From: JARDZI01 sp041639705
GTDB lineage: Bacteria; Bacillota; Clostridia; Clostridiales; Caloramatoraceae
Length of the DNA: 5,264 nt
Assembly: GCA_041639705.1 (NCBI GenBank)
Contig: JBEQBT010000240.1
Span: 1 to 5,264, forward strand
Reading direction: 5' to 3'
The position numbers and the translations under genes were made by a program. The notes under the pieces are model-generated. The model did no database searches, had not been told where the DNA came from, and was given only the letters and a program-made list of their open reading frames with translations. Each line of letters begins with the position of its first letter. Position 1 is the first letter of the stretch. Shown here piece by piece: positions 1 to 5,264 of the stretch.

Positions 1-1622
1 CGCAACTTGAATCAGTATTAAAAAAACAAAGAATTACAGGAAAAAGACTTGGAGAAATATTAATAGATGATGAAATTGTTACTGAAGAGGATATAATCGA
101 TACCCTGGAAATACAACTGGGCATACCTAGAATATTCTTTGATATGATAAACGTTGACAATGATGCAGTAAAGTCAATACCTGAAAGTCTCGCAAGTAAA
201 TATTTATTAATTCCAATAGGATTTAATGGTAATAGGATAAAAGTTGTTATGTCTGACCCATTAAATCTCTTTGCACAGGATGATGTAAAAATAGCATCTG
301 GATATGAGGTTGAACCACTTATTGCAACAAAAAATGAAATAAAGAATGCTATTGAAAAGAATTATTCTAAGCAATTTGTTCAAAGAGCAGCTGAAGAGCT
401 TTCAAAGGAAACAAATTTACCGGATGAGGGAGATGCAGCCGAGAACTCTAACGATGTAAAGAATGCACCTGCTGTAAGAATGATAGATACTATTATTAGA
501 AATGCAGTAAAGGCAAGAGCAAGCGATATACATATGGAGCCATTTGAAAAATATATAAATATAAGGTACCGGGTTGATGGAGAGCTTCAAGAAATGTTTA
601 AATCACCAAAGGAAACTCAGCCTGCTTTAGTAACGAGAGTGAAGATTTTATCCAACCTAAATATAGCTGAAAAGAGGATGCCACAGGATGGAAGAATACT
701 AACAAGAGTAGACAATGTAGAAGTGGATTTAAGAGTATCAATACTCCCTACTGTTTATGGGGAAAAAGTTGTTATTAGAATACTTAGCAGGGACTCTTAT
801 CTTTTAGATAAGAAGAAGCTTGGTATGACAGAGGATAGCCTTATAAAACTTGAAAGGATTATTAGGAGCCCATATGGAATTATTCTTGTAACTGGTCCAA
901 CAGGAAGCGGAAAATCTACTACACTTTATGCTATATTAAAAGAACTAAATACTGTTGAGAAGAATATTATTACTGTTGAGGATCCAGTTGAATATATGAT
1001 GGAAGGTGTTAACCAGGTAAATGTGAATGTAAAAGCAGGATTAACCTTTGCAGCAGGGTTAAGATCCATATTAAGACAAGACCCAGATGTAATAATGGTT
1101 GGAGAAATCAGGGACGGTGAAACTGCTGAGATTGCTATTAGATCAGCAATAACAGGACATCTGGTGCTGAGTTCAATACATACCAATGATGCACCATCTG
1201 CTGTTGTAAGACTAGTTGACATGGGAATAGAACCCTATCTTGTAGCTACATCAATATCAGGTGTAATTTCCCAGAGACTTGTAAGGAAAATTTGCCCCCA
1301 TTGTAAGGAGGAATATACTGCAAGTGAAAAGGAAAAACGAATACTTGATATAGATGATAAAAAGGAATTGAAGTTATATAGGGGAAATGGATGTACATAC
1401 TGCAGCAATTCTGGATATATTGGGAGAATTGGAATTTATGAGATAATGGAGATAGGCAGAGAACTAAGAAGCTATATAATGATAAATAAAAGCACTGATG
1501 AAATAAGGGATTTAGCAATTAAAAAGGGAATGAAAACATTAAAAAACTCCTGTATTGAGCTTGTTGAAAAAGGTATTACTACAATAGACGAGCTTGCCAG
1601 GATAGCTTTTTTAAAGGAATAG
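1..1622 (+). CDS. pilB: PilB/GspE-type type IV pilus extension ATPase, 5'-truncated by the window edge
   Basis: Cytoplasmic hexameric ATPase of the secretion-ATPase (GspE/PilB) family, which drives pilus assembly through PilC. The reading frame is open from nt 3, giving 539 visible residues; usual family length is about 550-570, so only some 20-30 N-terminal residues are probably missing. The Met at nt 144 is internal: it has no ribosome binding site and conserved N-domain sequence lies upstream. Counting from nt 3: MshEN-type c-di-GMP binding motifs at residues 2-38, the rest of the T2SSE_N domain to about 120, a second N-domain with SDIH at 174-177, Walker A GPTGSGKST at 298-306, Asp box ITVEDPVEY at 323-331, Walker B DPDVIMVGEIRD at 360-371 (Glu368), and His box with His386 and His393. 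Two CxxC pairs (Cys431/434 and Cys464/467) form the zinc-binding tetracysteine typical of PilB/GspE and absent from PilT. That motif separates it from the downstream ATPase. First visible gene of the pil cluster. Confidence 0.95.
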   Translation, partial: QLESVLKKQRITGKRLGEILIDDEIVTEEDIIDTLEIQLGIPRIFFDMINVDNDAVKSIPESLASKYLLIPIGFNGNRIKVVMSDPLNLFAQDDVKIASGYEVEPLIATKNEIKNAIEKNYSKQFVQRAAEELSKETNLPDEGDAAENSNDVKNAPAVRMIDTIIRNAVKARASDIHMEPFEKYINIRYRVDGELQEMFKSPKETQPALVTRVKILSNLNIAEKRMPQDGRILTRVDNVEVDLRVSILPTVYGEKVVIRILSRDSYLLDKKKLGMTEDSLIKLERIIRSPYGIILVTGPTGSGKSTTLYAILKELNTVEKNIITVEDPVEYMMEGVNQVNVNVKAGLTFAAGLRSILRQDPDVIMVGEIRDGETAEIAIRSAITGHLVLSSIHTNDAPSAVVRLVDMGIEPYLVATSISGVISQRLVRKICPHCKEEYTASEKEKRILDIDDKKELKLYRGNGCTYCSNSGYIGRIGIYEIMEIGRELRSYIMINKSTDEIRDLAIKKGMKTLKNSCIELVEKGITTIDELARIAFLKE

Positions 1623-1633
1623 GAGATGTGTAA

Positions 1634-2695
1634 ATGCTTGAATTTGAAAGATTATTAAAAAAAGCCATTGAATTAAATTCTTCAGATCTTCACATAACAG
1701 TAGGTATTCCACCTACAATGAGGATAAATGGAAATCTTGAACCCTATGGGAATGAAAAATTAACACCTCCAGACATTAAAGAATATGTAAATAAGGTTTT
1801 AGACGAAGAACAGTACAAAAGGTACAATGAAATAGGAGAAATAGATTTATCCTATTCATATCAAGGAATGGGACGATTCAGGGTAAATGTGTTTAGACAG
1901 AGGGGCAGTGATGCAATGGTACTTCGAATTGTTGCACCGCAGGTTCCAACTCTGGAAAGCTTAGAGATGCCGGAAGTTTTATCAGAGCTTACACAGAAAA
2001 AGCGAGGGCTTGTTCTTGTTACTGGACCAACTGGAAGTGGAAAATCAACAACTCTTGCGGCAATGATTAATGAGATAAACAATAATAGGAATTGTCATAT
2101 TATTACACTTGAAGACCCTGTTGAATTCTTGCACAAACATAAGAAAAGCATTGTTAATCAAAGAGAAATAGGACATGATTCAATGTCTTATTCAAATGCC
2201 CTTAGGGCAGCATTAAGAGAGGATCCAGATGTAATATTAGTCGGTGAAATGAGAGATTTAGATACGATTTCTATAGCTGTAACTGCAGCAGAAACTGGAC
2301 ATTTAGTTTTTTCTACACTACATACCATAGGTGCATCAAAAACTATTGACAGAATAGTTGATGTGTTTCCACCATATCAACAGCAGCAAATAAAGGTTCA
2401 GCTTGCAGCGGTGTTAGAAGGAATAGTATCTCAACAGTTAATTGCAAGGGAGGATAATGAAGGCAGGGTGGCTGCACTTGAGATTATGACAGCAACTCCT
2501 GCAATTAGGAATTTAATAAGAGAAGGAAAAACCCATCAGATAGATTCCGCTATACAGACTGGCGGCAAGAATGGAATGAAAACCATGGATATGGCTCTTG
2601 TGGATTTGTATAAAAAGGGGCGTATTTCCTATGACAATCTTATAATGTACTGTGTGGATAAGGATGTTGTGACAAGAATTATAAATCTGGTATAA
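1634..2695 (+). CDS. pilT: PilT type IV pilus retraction ATPase
   Basis: Cytoplasmic hexameric ATPase that depolymerises the pilus and so powers twitching motility, surface sensing and often DNA uptake. At 353 residues it has normal PilT length and lacks the PilB N-domain and tetracysteine. Visible motifs: SSDLH at 16-20, Walker A GPTGSGKST at 131-139 (Lys137), Asp box ITLEDPVEF at 157-165, Walker B DPDVILVGEMRD at 197-208 (Glu205), His box with His223 and His230, and the PilT hallmark AIRNLIREGK at 290-299 followed by IQTGG. That C-terminal motif is needed for retraction in studied PilT proteins and argues against a PilB paralogue. The ATG at 1634 is preceded by AGGAG at 1621-1625, 8 nt away, which overlaps the pilB stop codon (1620-1622). 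The gap is only 11 nt, so translation is probably coupled to pilB. All catalytic motifs look intact. Confidence 0.96.
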   Translation: MLEFERLLKKAIELNSSDLHITVGIPPTMRINGNLEPYGNEKLTPPDIKEYVNKVLDEEQYKRYNEIGEIDLSYSYQGMGRFRVNVFRQRGSDAMVLRIVAPQVPTLESLEMPEVLSELTQKKRGLVLVTGPTGSGKSTTLAAMINEINNNRNCHIITLEDPVEFLHKHKKSIVNQREIGHDSMSYSNALRAALREDPDVILVGEMRDLDTISIAVTAAETGHLVFSTLHTIGASKTIDRIVDVFPPYQQQQIKVQLAAVLEGIVSQQLIAREDNEGRVAALEIMTATPAIRNLIREGKTHQIDSAIQTGGKNGMKTMDMALVDLYKKGRISYDNLIMYCVDKDVVTRIINLV

Positions 2696-2696
2696 T
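2669..2696 (+). promoter_or_regulatory. Candidate sigma-A promoter for pilC, inside the end of pilT
   Basis: GTGACA at 2669-2674 matches the -35 consensus TTGACA at 5 of 6 positions. After a 16-bp spacer comes a perfect TATAAT at 2691-2696, preceded by TGG, which makes an extended -10 (TGnTATAAT). The -10 overlaps the pilT stop codon (TAA, 2693-2695). Transcription would start near 2703, giving pilC a leader of about 35 nt. Such matches arise by chance in AT-rich DNA, but the extended -10 with a 5/6 -35 at normal spacing, at a gene junction, is better than background. The same 13-nt -10 context recurs before pilA. Confidence 0.45.
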
Positions 2697-2737
2697 ACAA
2701 AGAAATTATAGAAATCCACTCCTAGGGAGGTGTTTTA

Positions 2738-3946
2738 ATGCCTGTATATGAGTATGAAGCTAAGTCAACCTCCGGATCTGTTTTAAAGGGTAAGATGGAA
2801 TCAGCAGATGAATTGGTAGTAGTAGATGCATTAAGAAAAATGGGATATTTTCCAATGAAAGTGAAATTATACAAGCCAGGACTGAATATTGATTTAAGTG
2901 AATTTCAAAGAGTTACAATCAAGGACATATCAATTTTTTGCAGGCAGTTTTCAGTAATTATTACCTCTGGCATAAGTATATTAAGAGGACTTGAAATAGT
3001 AAGACAGCAGACAGAAAACTCAAAGCTTAAAAAGGAACTTGGTATTGTGCTGGATGATGTACAACGAGGAAACGGCTTATCTTCTGCCATGGCAAAGCAT
3101 AAGATATTTCCATCTATGCTTATTAATATGATTGAAATAGGAGAGACAAGTGGTACACTAGACAAAATAATGGAGAGAATGGCTTCCTATTATGAGAAGG
3201 AGTATAAACTAAACCAAAAGATTAAACAAGCGATGACCTATCCAATAGTAATTGCTATTGTAGCAATCGGAGTTGTAACATTTCTTGTAACAAATGTAAT
3301 ACCAACATTTGTAGGTATGTTAACAAGCTCAGGAGTAACAACATTACCATTGCCAACAAGAATTGTAATTTGGCTAAGTGATTTTATAAAATTTAAATGG
3401 TATTTAATAATAATTTTTATTATATTTTTTTCAGTACTGTTTTATATATACAGAAAATCAACCTCAGGAAGGCTTGCATTGGATAAATTTAAACTAAAGG
3501 CTCCTATTTTTGGAAAGTTATATAAGAAGATTCTGACTTCAAGGTTTGCAAGAACCTTTGGAATACTTATGGGTAGTGGTGTCCCATTGATGCAAAGTCT
3601 TGGAATCTGTGGGAACATAGCAGGTAATGCAGTAATTAAGAATGTGTTGGATTACACCTCAGAACATGTAAAAAAAGGTGCAGGAATTGGTGACACCCTT
3701 GAATCAGAGGGAGTTTTTCCATTAATGCTTACTCAGATGATTAAAATAGGTGAAGAATCTGGTGCCCTGGACGATGTACTTACTAAAACCTCAGATTTTT
3801 ACGACAACGAGGTTGACACAGCCACAGCCCAGTTGACTACAATGATAGAACCTGTCATAATAGTTATTCTTGGTGCTGTGGTTGGGTTCATTATATTGTC
3901 GATTATTTTGCCAATGTTTGAGATGTACAATTCTGTCGCAATATGA
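2738..3946 (+). CDS. pilC: PilC type IV pilus inner-membrane platform protein
   Basis: Polytopic membrane protein of the GspF/PilC family. It sits at the base of the pilus and couples the PilB and PilT motors to insertion or removal of pilin subunits. At 402 residues it has the usual length. It shows the two-fold family architecture: T2SSF domain 1 at about 66-190 and domain 2 at about 268-392, with the matching internal repeats IEIGETSG (132-139) and IKIGEESG (335-342). Membrane segments are visible at about 168-190, 221-237 and 371-393. The N-terminus MPVYEYEAKS is characteristic of the family. The ATG at 2738 follows a strong AGGGAGGTG at 2724-2732. It lies 42 nt after pilT and probably belongs to the same transcript, although a candidate promoter overlaps the pilT stop. 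No truncation or frameshift is seen. The GspF homologue of a type II secretion system is the alternative, but adjacent PilT and a short pilin favour T4P. Confidence 0.95.
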   Translation: MPVYEYEAKSTSGSVLKGKMESADELVVVDALRKMGYFPMKVKLYKPGLNIDLSEFQRVTIKDISIFCRQFSVIITSGISILRGLEIVRQQTENSKLKKELGIVLDDVQRGNGLSSAMAKHKIFPSMLINMIEIGETSGTLDKIMERMASYYEKEYKLNQKIKQAMTYPIVIAIVAIGVVTFLVTNVIPTFVGMLTSSGVTTLPLPTRIVIWLSDFIKFKWYLIIIFIIFFSVLFYIYRKSTSGRLALDKFKLKAPIFGKLYKKILTSRFARTFGILMGSGVPLMQSLGICGNIAGNAVIKNVLDYTSEHVKKGAGIGDTLESEGVFPLMLTQMIKIGEESGALDDVLTKTSDFYDNEVDTATAQLTTMIEPVIIVILGAVVGFIILSIILPMFEMYNSVAI

Positions 3947-3952
3947 TATAAT
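3924..3952 (+). promoter_or_regulatory. Candidate sigma-A promoter for pilA, at the end of pilC
   Basis: A perfect TATAAT at 3947-3952 starts immediately after the pilC stop (TGA, 3944-3946). The stop itself supplies the TG of an extended -10 (TGaTATAAT). Seventeen bp upstream, TGTACA at 3924-3929 matches the -35 consensus at only 4 of 6 positions, but an extended -10 tolerates a weak -35. Transcription would start near 3959, giving pilA a leader of about 155 nt. A dedicated promoter would suit a major pilin, which is needed in far greater amounts than PilB, PilT or PilC. Confidence 0.5.
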
Positions 3953-4017
3953 ACAATATTATACGATATTCTATGACATTATTTTACAGAGCATAATAAT
4001 CTATTTTTGAGGGGTTC

Positions 4018-4059
4018 ATGTGCATGACTAAATATAAAACAGCTTCAAGTGGTGCATGA
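4018..4059 (+). CDS. Possible leader mini-ORF upstream of pilA (11-13 codons)
   Basis: A tiny ORF opens at ATG 4018 (13 residues) or, more plausibly, ATG 4024 (11 residues, MTKYKTASSGA) and stops at TGA 4057-4059. GAGGGG at 4009-4014 is a good Shine-Dalgarno, 9 nt from the second ATG but only 3 nt from the first. The start and stop codons each sit in a copy of the direct repeat GTGCATGA, and the two ends can pair as a hairpin. The peptide is polar, with no signal sequence and no run of one amino acid that would suggest classical attenuation. It could be a translated leader controlling pilA, a remnant, or chance: an ORF this short carries almost no statistical weight by itself. The ribosome binding site is the main support. 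Confidence 0.2.
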   Translation: MCMTKYKTASSGA

Positions 4060-4071
4060 AATCAATATAGG

Positions 4072-4106
4072 TTTCTTTTATTCAATAAAATAGTAAATAA
4101 AAGGGG
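4072..4106 (+). promoter_or_regulatory. AU-rich stem over the pilA ribosome binding site
   Basis: CTTTTATT at 4075-4082 and AATAAAAG at 4096-4103 are a perfect 8-bp inverted repeat. Three further U-G pairs (4072-4074 with 4104-4106) would run into the pilA Shine-Dalgarno, AGGGGGAGA at 4102-4110. The stem is weak, so it would at most modulate ribosome access, for example with temperature or with alternative folding of the leader. Low-complexity AT sequence can give such arms by chance. Confidence 0.25.
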
Positions 4107-4114
4107 GAGAACAA

Positions 4115-4543
4115 ATGAAAAAAAACGTTAAAAAGAAGGGTTTTACACTAGTTGAGCTTATCGTAGTTATTGCTATTCTGGGAATTTTAGCTGCAGTTGC
4201 TGTACCGAGGTTGAGTGGATTCCAAGATTCTGCTAAGGAAAAAGCTGACATTGCTAACATGGCTACAATGAAAAATTCAATATTAGCTGGTTTAGCAAAT
4301 GAAGATATTAAATTAGCTAATGCTGCTGTGGCAGGAACAATAACTGTTACTAATCCTACTGTTAAAGGAAATCCAGCAGATTTTACATTTTCTGGAGTAA
4401 GTTTTCCTAAAACAGGTGATGACGTAACTAAAGTTATGACAAGGTTATCTGGTGCAGATTTAAATGCACAAGTAACTGGTAAAACCGGCTTTGTAGCTAC
4501 AATATCTGTAAATGGTGATGTTACGGTAGCTTACAAACCATAG
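4115..4543 (+). CDS. pilA: Type IV prepilin, probable major pilin PilA
   Basis: Structural subunit of the pilus, processed by a prepilin peptidase (not in the window) and polymerised on PilC. The 142-residue precursor has a 9-residue Lys-rich leader ending in Gly9. Cleavage before Phe10 gives mature FTLVELIVVIAILGILAAV, a class III signal (N_methyl motif) with the key Glu5 (Glu14 of the precursor). The hydrophobic helix runs to about residue 32 and continues as an amphipathic helix through ADIANMATMKNSI. The C-terminal region is a small Thr/Val/Gly/Ala-rich head. The mature protein (133 residues) contains no cysteine, so it lacks the C-terminal disulfide loop of many Gram-negative pilins; this is common in Clostridia. 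The ATG at 4115 follows AGGGGGAGA at 4102-4110. Its place after pilB-pilT-pilC and its own candidate promoter suggest the major pilin, but a minor pilin or pseudopilin cannot be excluded. Confidence 0.9.
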   Translation: MKKNVKKKGFTLVELIVVIAILGILAAVAVPRLSGFQDSAKEKADIANMATMKNSILAGLANEDIKLANAAVAGTITVTNPTVKGNPADFTFSGVSFPKTGDDVTKVMTRLSGADLNAQVTGKTGFVATISVNGDVTVAYKP

Positions 4544-4554
4544 GTGCCAGCGAG

Positions 4555-4572
4555 ACCTCCGAAAAAAGAGGT
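4555..4572 (+). terminator. Short hairpin after pilA, possible weak terminator
   Basis: ACCTC (4555-4559) pairs perfectly with GAGGT (4568-4572) around an 8-nt A-rich loop. It starts 12 nt after the pilA stop and is followed by a U-rich stretch (ATATTTTCTTC). A 5-bp stem with an interrupted U-tract is weak for intrinsic termination, so partial termination or 3'-end protection of the pilA mRNA is as likely. Confidence 0.35.
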
Positions 4573-4576
4573 ATAT

Positions 4577-4635
4577 TTTCTTCAAAAATCCATCTCTATG
4601 CATAAATATACGTAGAATGAATACTTTTGAAGAAA
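4577..4635. repeat. 59-nt imperfect palindrome / long hairpin between pilA and the transposase
   Basis: Outer arms TTTCTTCAAAA (4577-4587) and TTTTGAAGAAA (4625-4635) pair perfectly over 11 bp. The interior continues the fold: 4588-4589 with 4621-4622, 4591-4593 with 4617-4619, 4595-4600 with 4611-4616 (one G-U pair), and 4602-4603 with 4608-4609 around an AAAT loop. Small bulges and single mismatches interrupt it. That is about 24 pairs in 59 nt. TTTTC follows the right arm, so in the + direction it could act as a pilA terminator or mRNA-stabilising stem. It could equally be a small non-autonomous repeat, or part of the neighbouring insertion sequence. No coding potential is seen from 4544 to 4720. 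Confidence 0.5.
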
Positions 4636-4699
4636 TTTTCTATGAAATTGCCATTAAGTATGCTCATATACTGCAAAGAATATTGAATATATTAGTAAT

Positions 4700-4722
4700 A
4701 AAGCCACTTTTTCAGTGGCTTT
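4700..4722 (-). terminator. Hairpin terminator of the transposase gene
   Basis: AAAGCCACT (4700-4708) and AGTGGCTTT (4714-4722) form a perfect 9-bp stem with a 5-nt loop. The transposase stop codon (complement of 4721-4723) overlaps its base. The arms are symmetric with A's on one side and T's on the other, so it could act in both directions and also stop transcripts leaving pilA. The U-tract beyond the stem is short on both strands. Confidence 0.65.
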
Positions 4723-5264
4723 AACCATTTTTGGCAATAGCAAGGCTAGGATGGTTCCTATTCCAGATTAGATTTACCATCCTTACAATATTACATGCTG
4801 TGTTAGCAAGAATAATATGTATTTTTGTCCTTGGAAGTTTCAGGAAGCGACTTCGTCTTAACCCATGATTTCTAACCATAGTGGCAAATCGTCTTTCTAT
4901 TTTATATCGTTTGTCTCTAGCAATTTTAAATTCTTCTGTGGATACTCTGTGCATATCTCTCATGACAGCATCGTATTTTGTGGATATTTTTATAACTCTT
5001 CCCTTATTCTTTTTTAACTCATTGTCATAAAGACATTGATCTCTAAGAGGACATTGTGTACATGATTTTTTATTAAACGTAAAAGTTCTAAAAGCATTAT
5101 CTTTATCATTAAAAAATTTGGCGCTGGTAACTCCATTGGGACATGTTATACTTTTTAAGTCTTCAGCTACATTGAACTTCTTCAAATTAAATTTTCTATA
5201 CTCAACATTAGACTTGTCATAGAAATCAATATTCGATATGAGTTTATTATCCTTAAGGTAACCC
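4721..5264 (-). CDS. IS1182-family DDE transposase, C-terminal 180 residues (5' end outside the window)
   Basis: The frame is open from the window edge (first full codon at 5263-5261, complement) to the stop at 4723-4721, so the visible part is cut by the window rather than by mutation. It shows the IS1182-type C-terminal pattern: a cysteine cluster CTQCPLRDQC after an ITCPNG segment, then RYKIERRF, whose Glu is the likely last acidic residue of the DDE triad, then HGLRRSRF and a helical tail ILANTACNIVRMVNLIW. The two catalytic Asp residues would lie upstream, outside the window. A TTG codon at 5185 could be mistaken for a start, but the coding frame clearly continues beyond it. The gene points toward pilA. 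Whether the element is active cannot be judged from this fragment. Confidence 0.85.
   Translation of the reverse strand, partial: GYLKDNKLISNIDFYDKSNVEYRKFNLKKFNVAEDLKSITCPNGVTSAKFFNDKDNAFRTFTFNKKSCTQCPLRDQCLYDNELKKNKGRVIKISTKYDAVMRDMHRVSTEEFKIARDKRYKIERRFATMVRNHGLRRSRFLKLPRTKIHIILANTACNIVRMVNLIWNRNHPSLAIAKNG

Larger units (their letters stand above)
3953..4114 (+). promoter_or_regulatory. Long 5' leader of pilA with hairpin potential
   Basis: About 160 nt of AT-rich DNA separate the candidate promoter from the pilA start, far longer than the other gaps in the cluster (11 and 42 nt). It contains GAGGGG at 4009-4014, an imperfect hairpin with arms 4015-4023 and 4052-4060 (nine pairs, two of them G-U), an 8-nt direct repeat GTGCATGA at 4020-4027 and 4052-4059, and an AU-rich stem next to the pilA ribosome binding site. 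By eye the conserved core sequences of the c-di-GMP-I (GEMM) and c-di-GMP-II riboswitches are not present, so no known riboswitch class is claimed. A regulatory role is inferred from length and structure only. Confidence 0.35.
4700..5264 (-). mobile_element. IS1182-like insertion sequence, partial, ends undefined
   Basis: The transposase gene and its terminator mark one end of an insertion sequence that continues past position 5264. The element must end between the pilA stop (4543) and about 4700, but its terminal inverted repeat cannot be recognised because the opposite end lies outside the window. The start given is the outermost position clearly associated with the transposase gene, not a true boundary. 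Confidence 0.6.

Noticed and set aside
144..146. ATG at 144 as the pilB start
   Set aside because: No ribosome binding site precedes it, and the frame upstream to nt 3 encodes conserved MshEN/T2SSE_N sequence. The true start lies outside the window.
926..1518. Open frames on the - strand inside pilB (926-1222 and 1246-1518), and similar ones inside pilT, pilC and pilA
   Set aside because: They lie antisense to strongly conserved genes, show no family motifs and have no convincing start signals; they are shadows of the real frames.
4086..4091. TAAAAT as a pilA-proximal -10 box
   Set aside because: There is no acceptable -35 at 16-18 bp upstream, and it falls inside an AT-rich inverted repeat. 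The 3947-3952 site is much better.
3953..4114. c-di-GMP riboswitch upstream of pilA
   Set aside because: Suggested by the c-di-GMP link to T4P in Clostridia, but the conserved cores of the c-di-GMP-I and c-di-GMP-II classes could not be found by eye. A covariance-model search would settle it.
4544..4572. Group II intron 5' end, suggested by GTGCCAGCGAG just after pilA
   Set aside because: It only loosely resembles the GUGYG start, and there is no room or sign of the catalytic domain V or a reverse transcriptase before the transposase gene.
4657..4672. AGTAT/ATACT inverted repeat between the long hairpin and the transposase terminator
   Set aside because: A 5-bp A/T-rich arm is expected by chance, and no matching copy is available to call it an insertion-sequence end.
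5183..5185. TTG at 5185 (- strand) as the transposase start
   Set aside because: The same frame is open to the window edge and the preceding residues continue normal-looking coding sequence. A complete IS1182-type transposase is far longer.

Overview
The window is AT-rich DNA with strong purine-rich ribosome binding sites, heavy AGA/ATA/TTA codon use and short gene spacing. This points to a low-GC Gram-positive bacterium, most likely a member of the Clostridia (Clostridium-like). The species cannot be named from this sequence.

Positions 1-4543 hold a type IV pilus (T4P) gene cluster on the + strand: pilB (5' end outside the window), pilT, pilC and the prepilin gene pilA. PilB powers pilus extension, PilT powers retraction, PilC is the inner-membrane platform on which both motors act, and PilA is the subunit that is polymerised. 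PilB and PilT are adjacent and probably translationally coupled: the pilT Shine-Dalgarno overlaps the pilB stop. pilC follows after 42 nt and pilA after a 168-nt leader. No prepilin peptidase (PilD), PilM/N/O or minor pilin gene is visible.

Several regulatory signals stand out. The visible PilB N-terminus carries the end of one and all of a second MshEN-type cyclic-di-GMP binding motif. A nearly identical extended -10 sequence (TGnTATAATACAA) straddles both the pilT stop codon and the pilC stop codon, so pilC and pilA may each have their own promoter in addition to read-through. The pilA leader contains an 11-13 codon mini-ORF with a good ribosome binding site, bracketed by an 8-bp direct repeat and able to fold into a hairpin. 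A second AU-rich stem lies over the pilA Shine-Dalgarno. After pilA come a short hairpin and then a 59-nt imperfect hairpin (4577-4635).

Positions 4700-5264 on the - strand hold the C-terminal part of an IS1182-like DDE transposase, cut by the window edge and ending in a perfect 9-bp terminator-like hairpin. Between 4636 and 4699 there is only AT-rich DNA with a weak 5-bp inverted repeat; the insertion-sequence end must lie somewhere between pilA and 4700 but cannot be fixed without the other end.

Overall this is a recognisable T4P locus next to a mobile element. The least ordinary parts are the non-coding pilA surroundings and the c-di-GMP motif in PilB. No wholly new system was seen.
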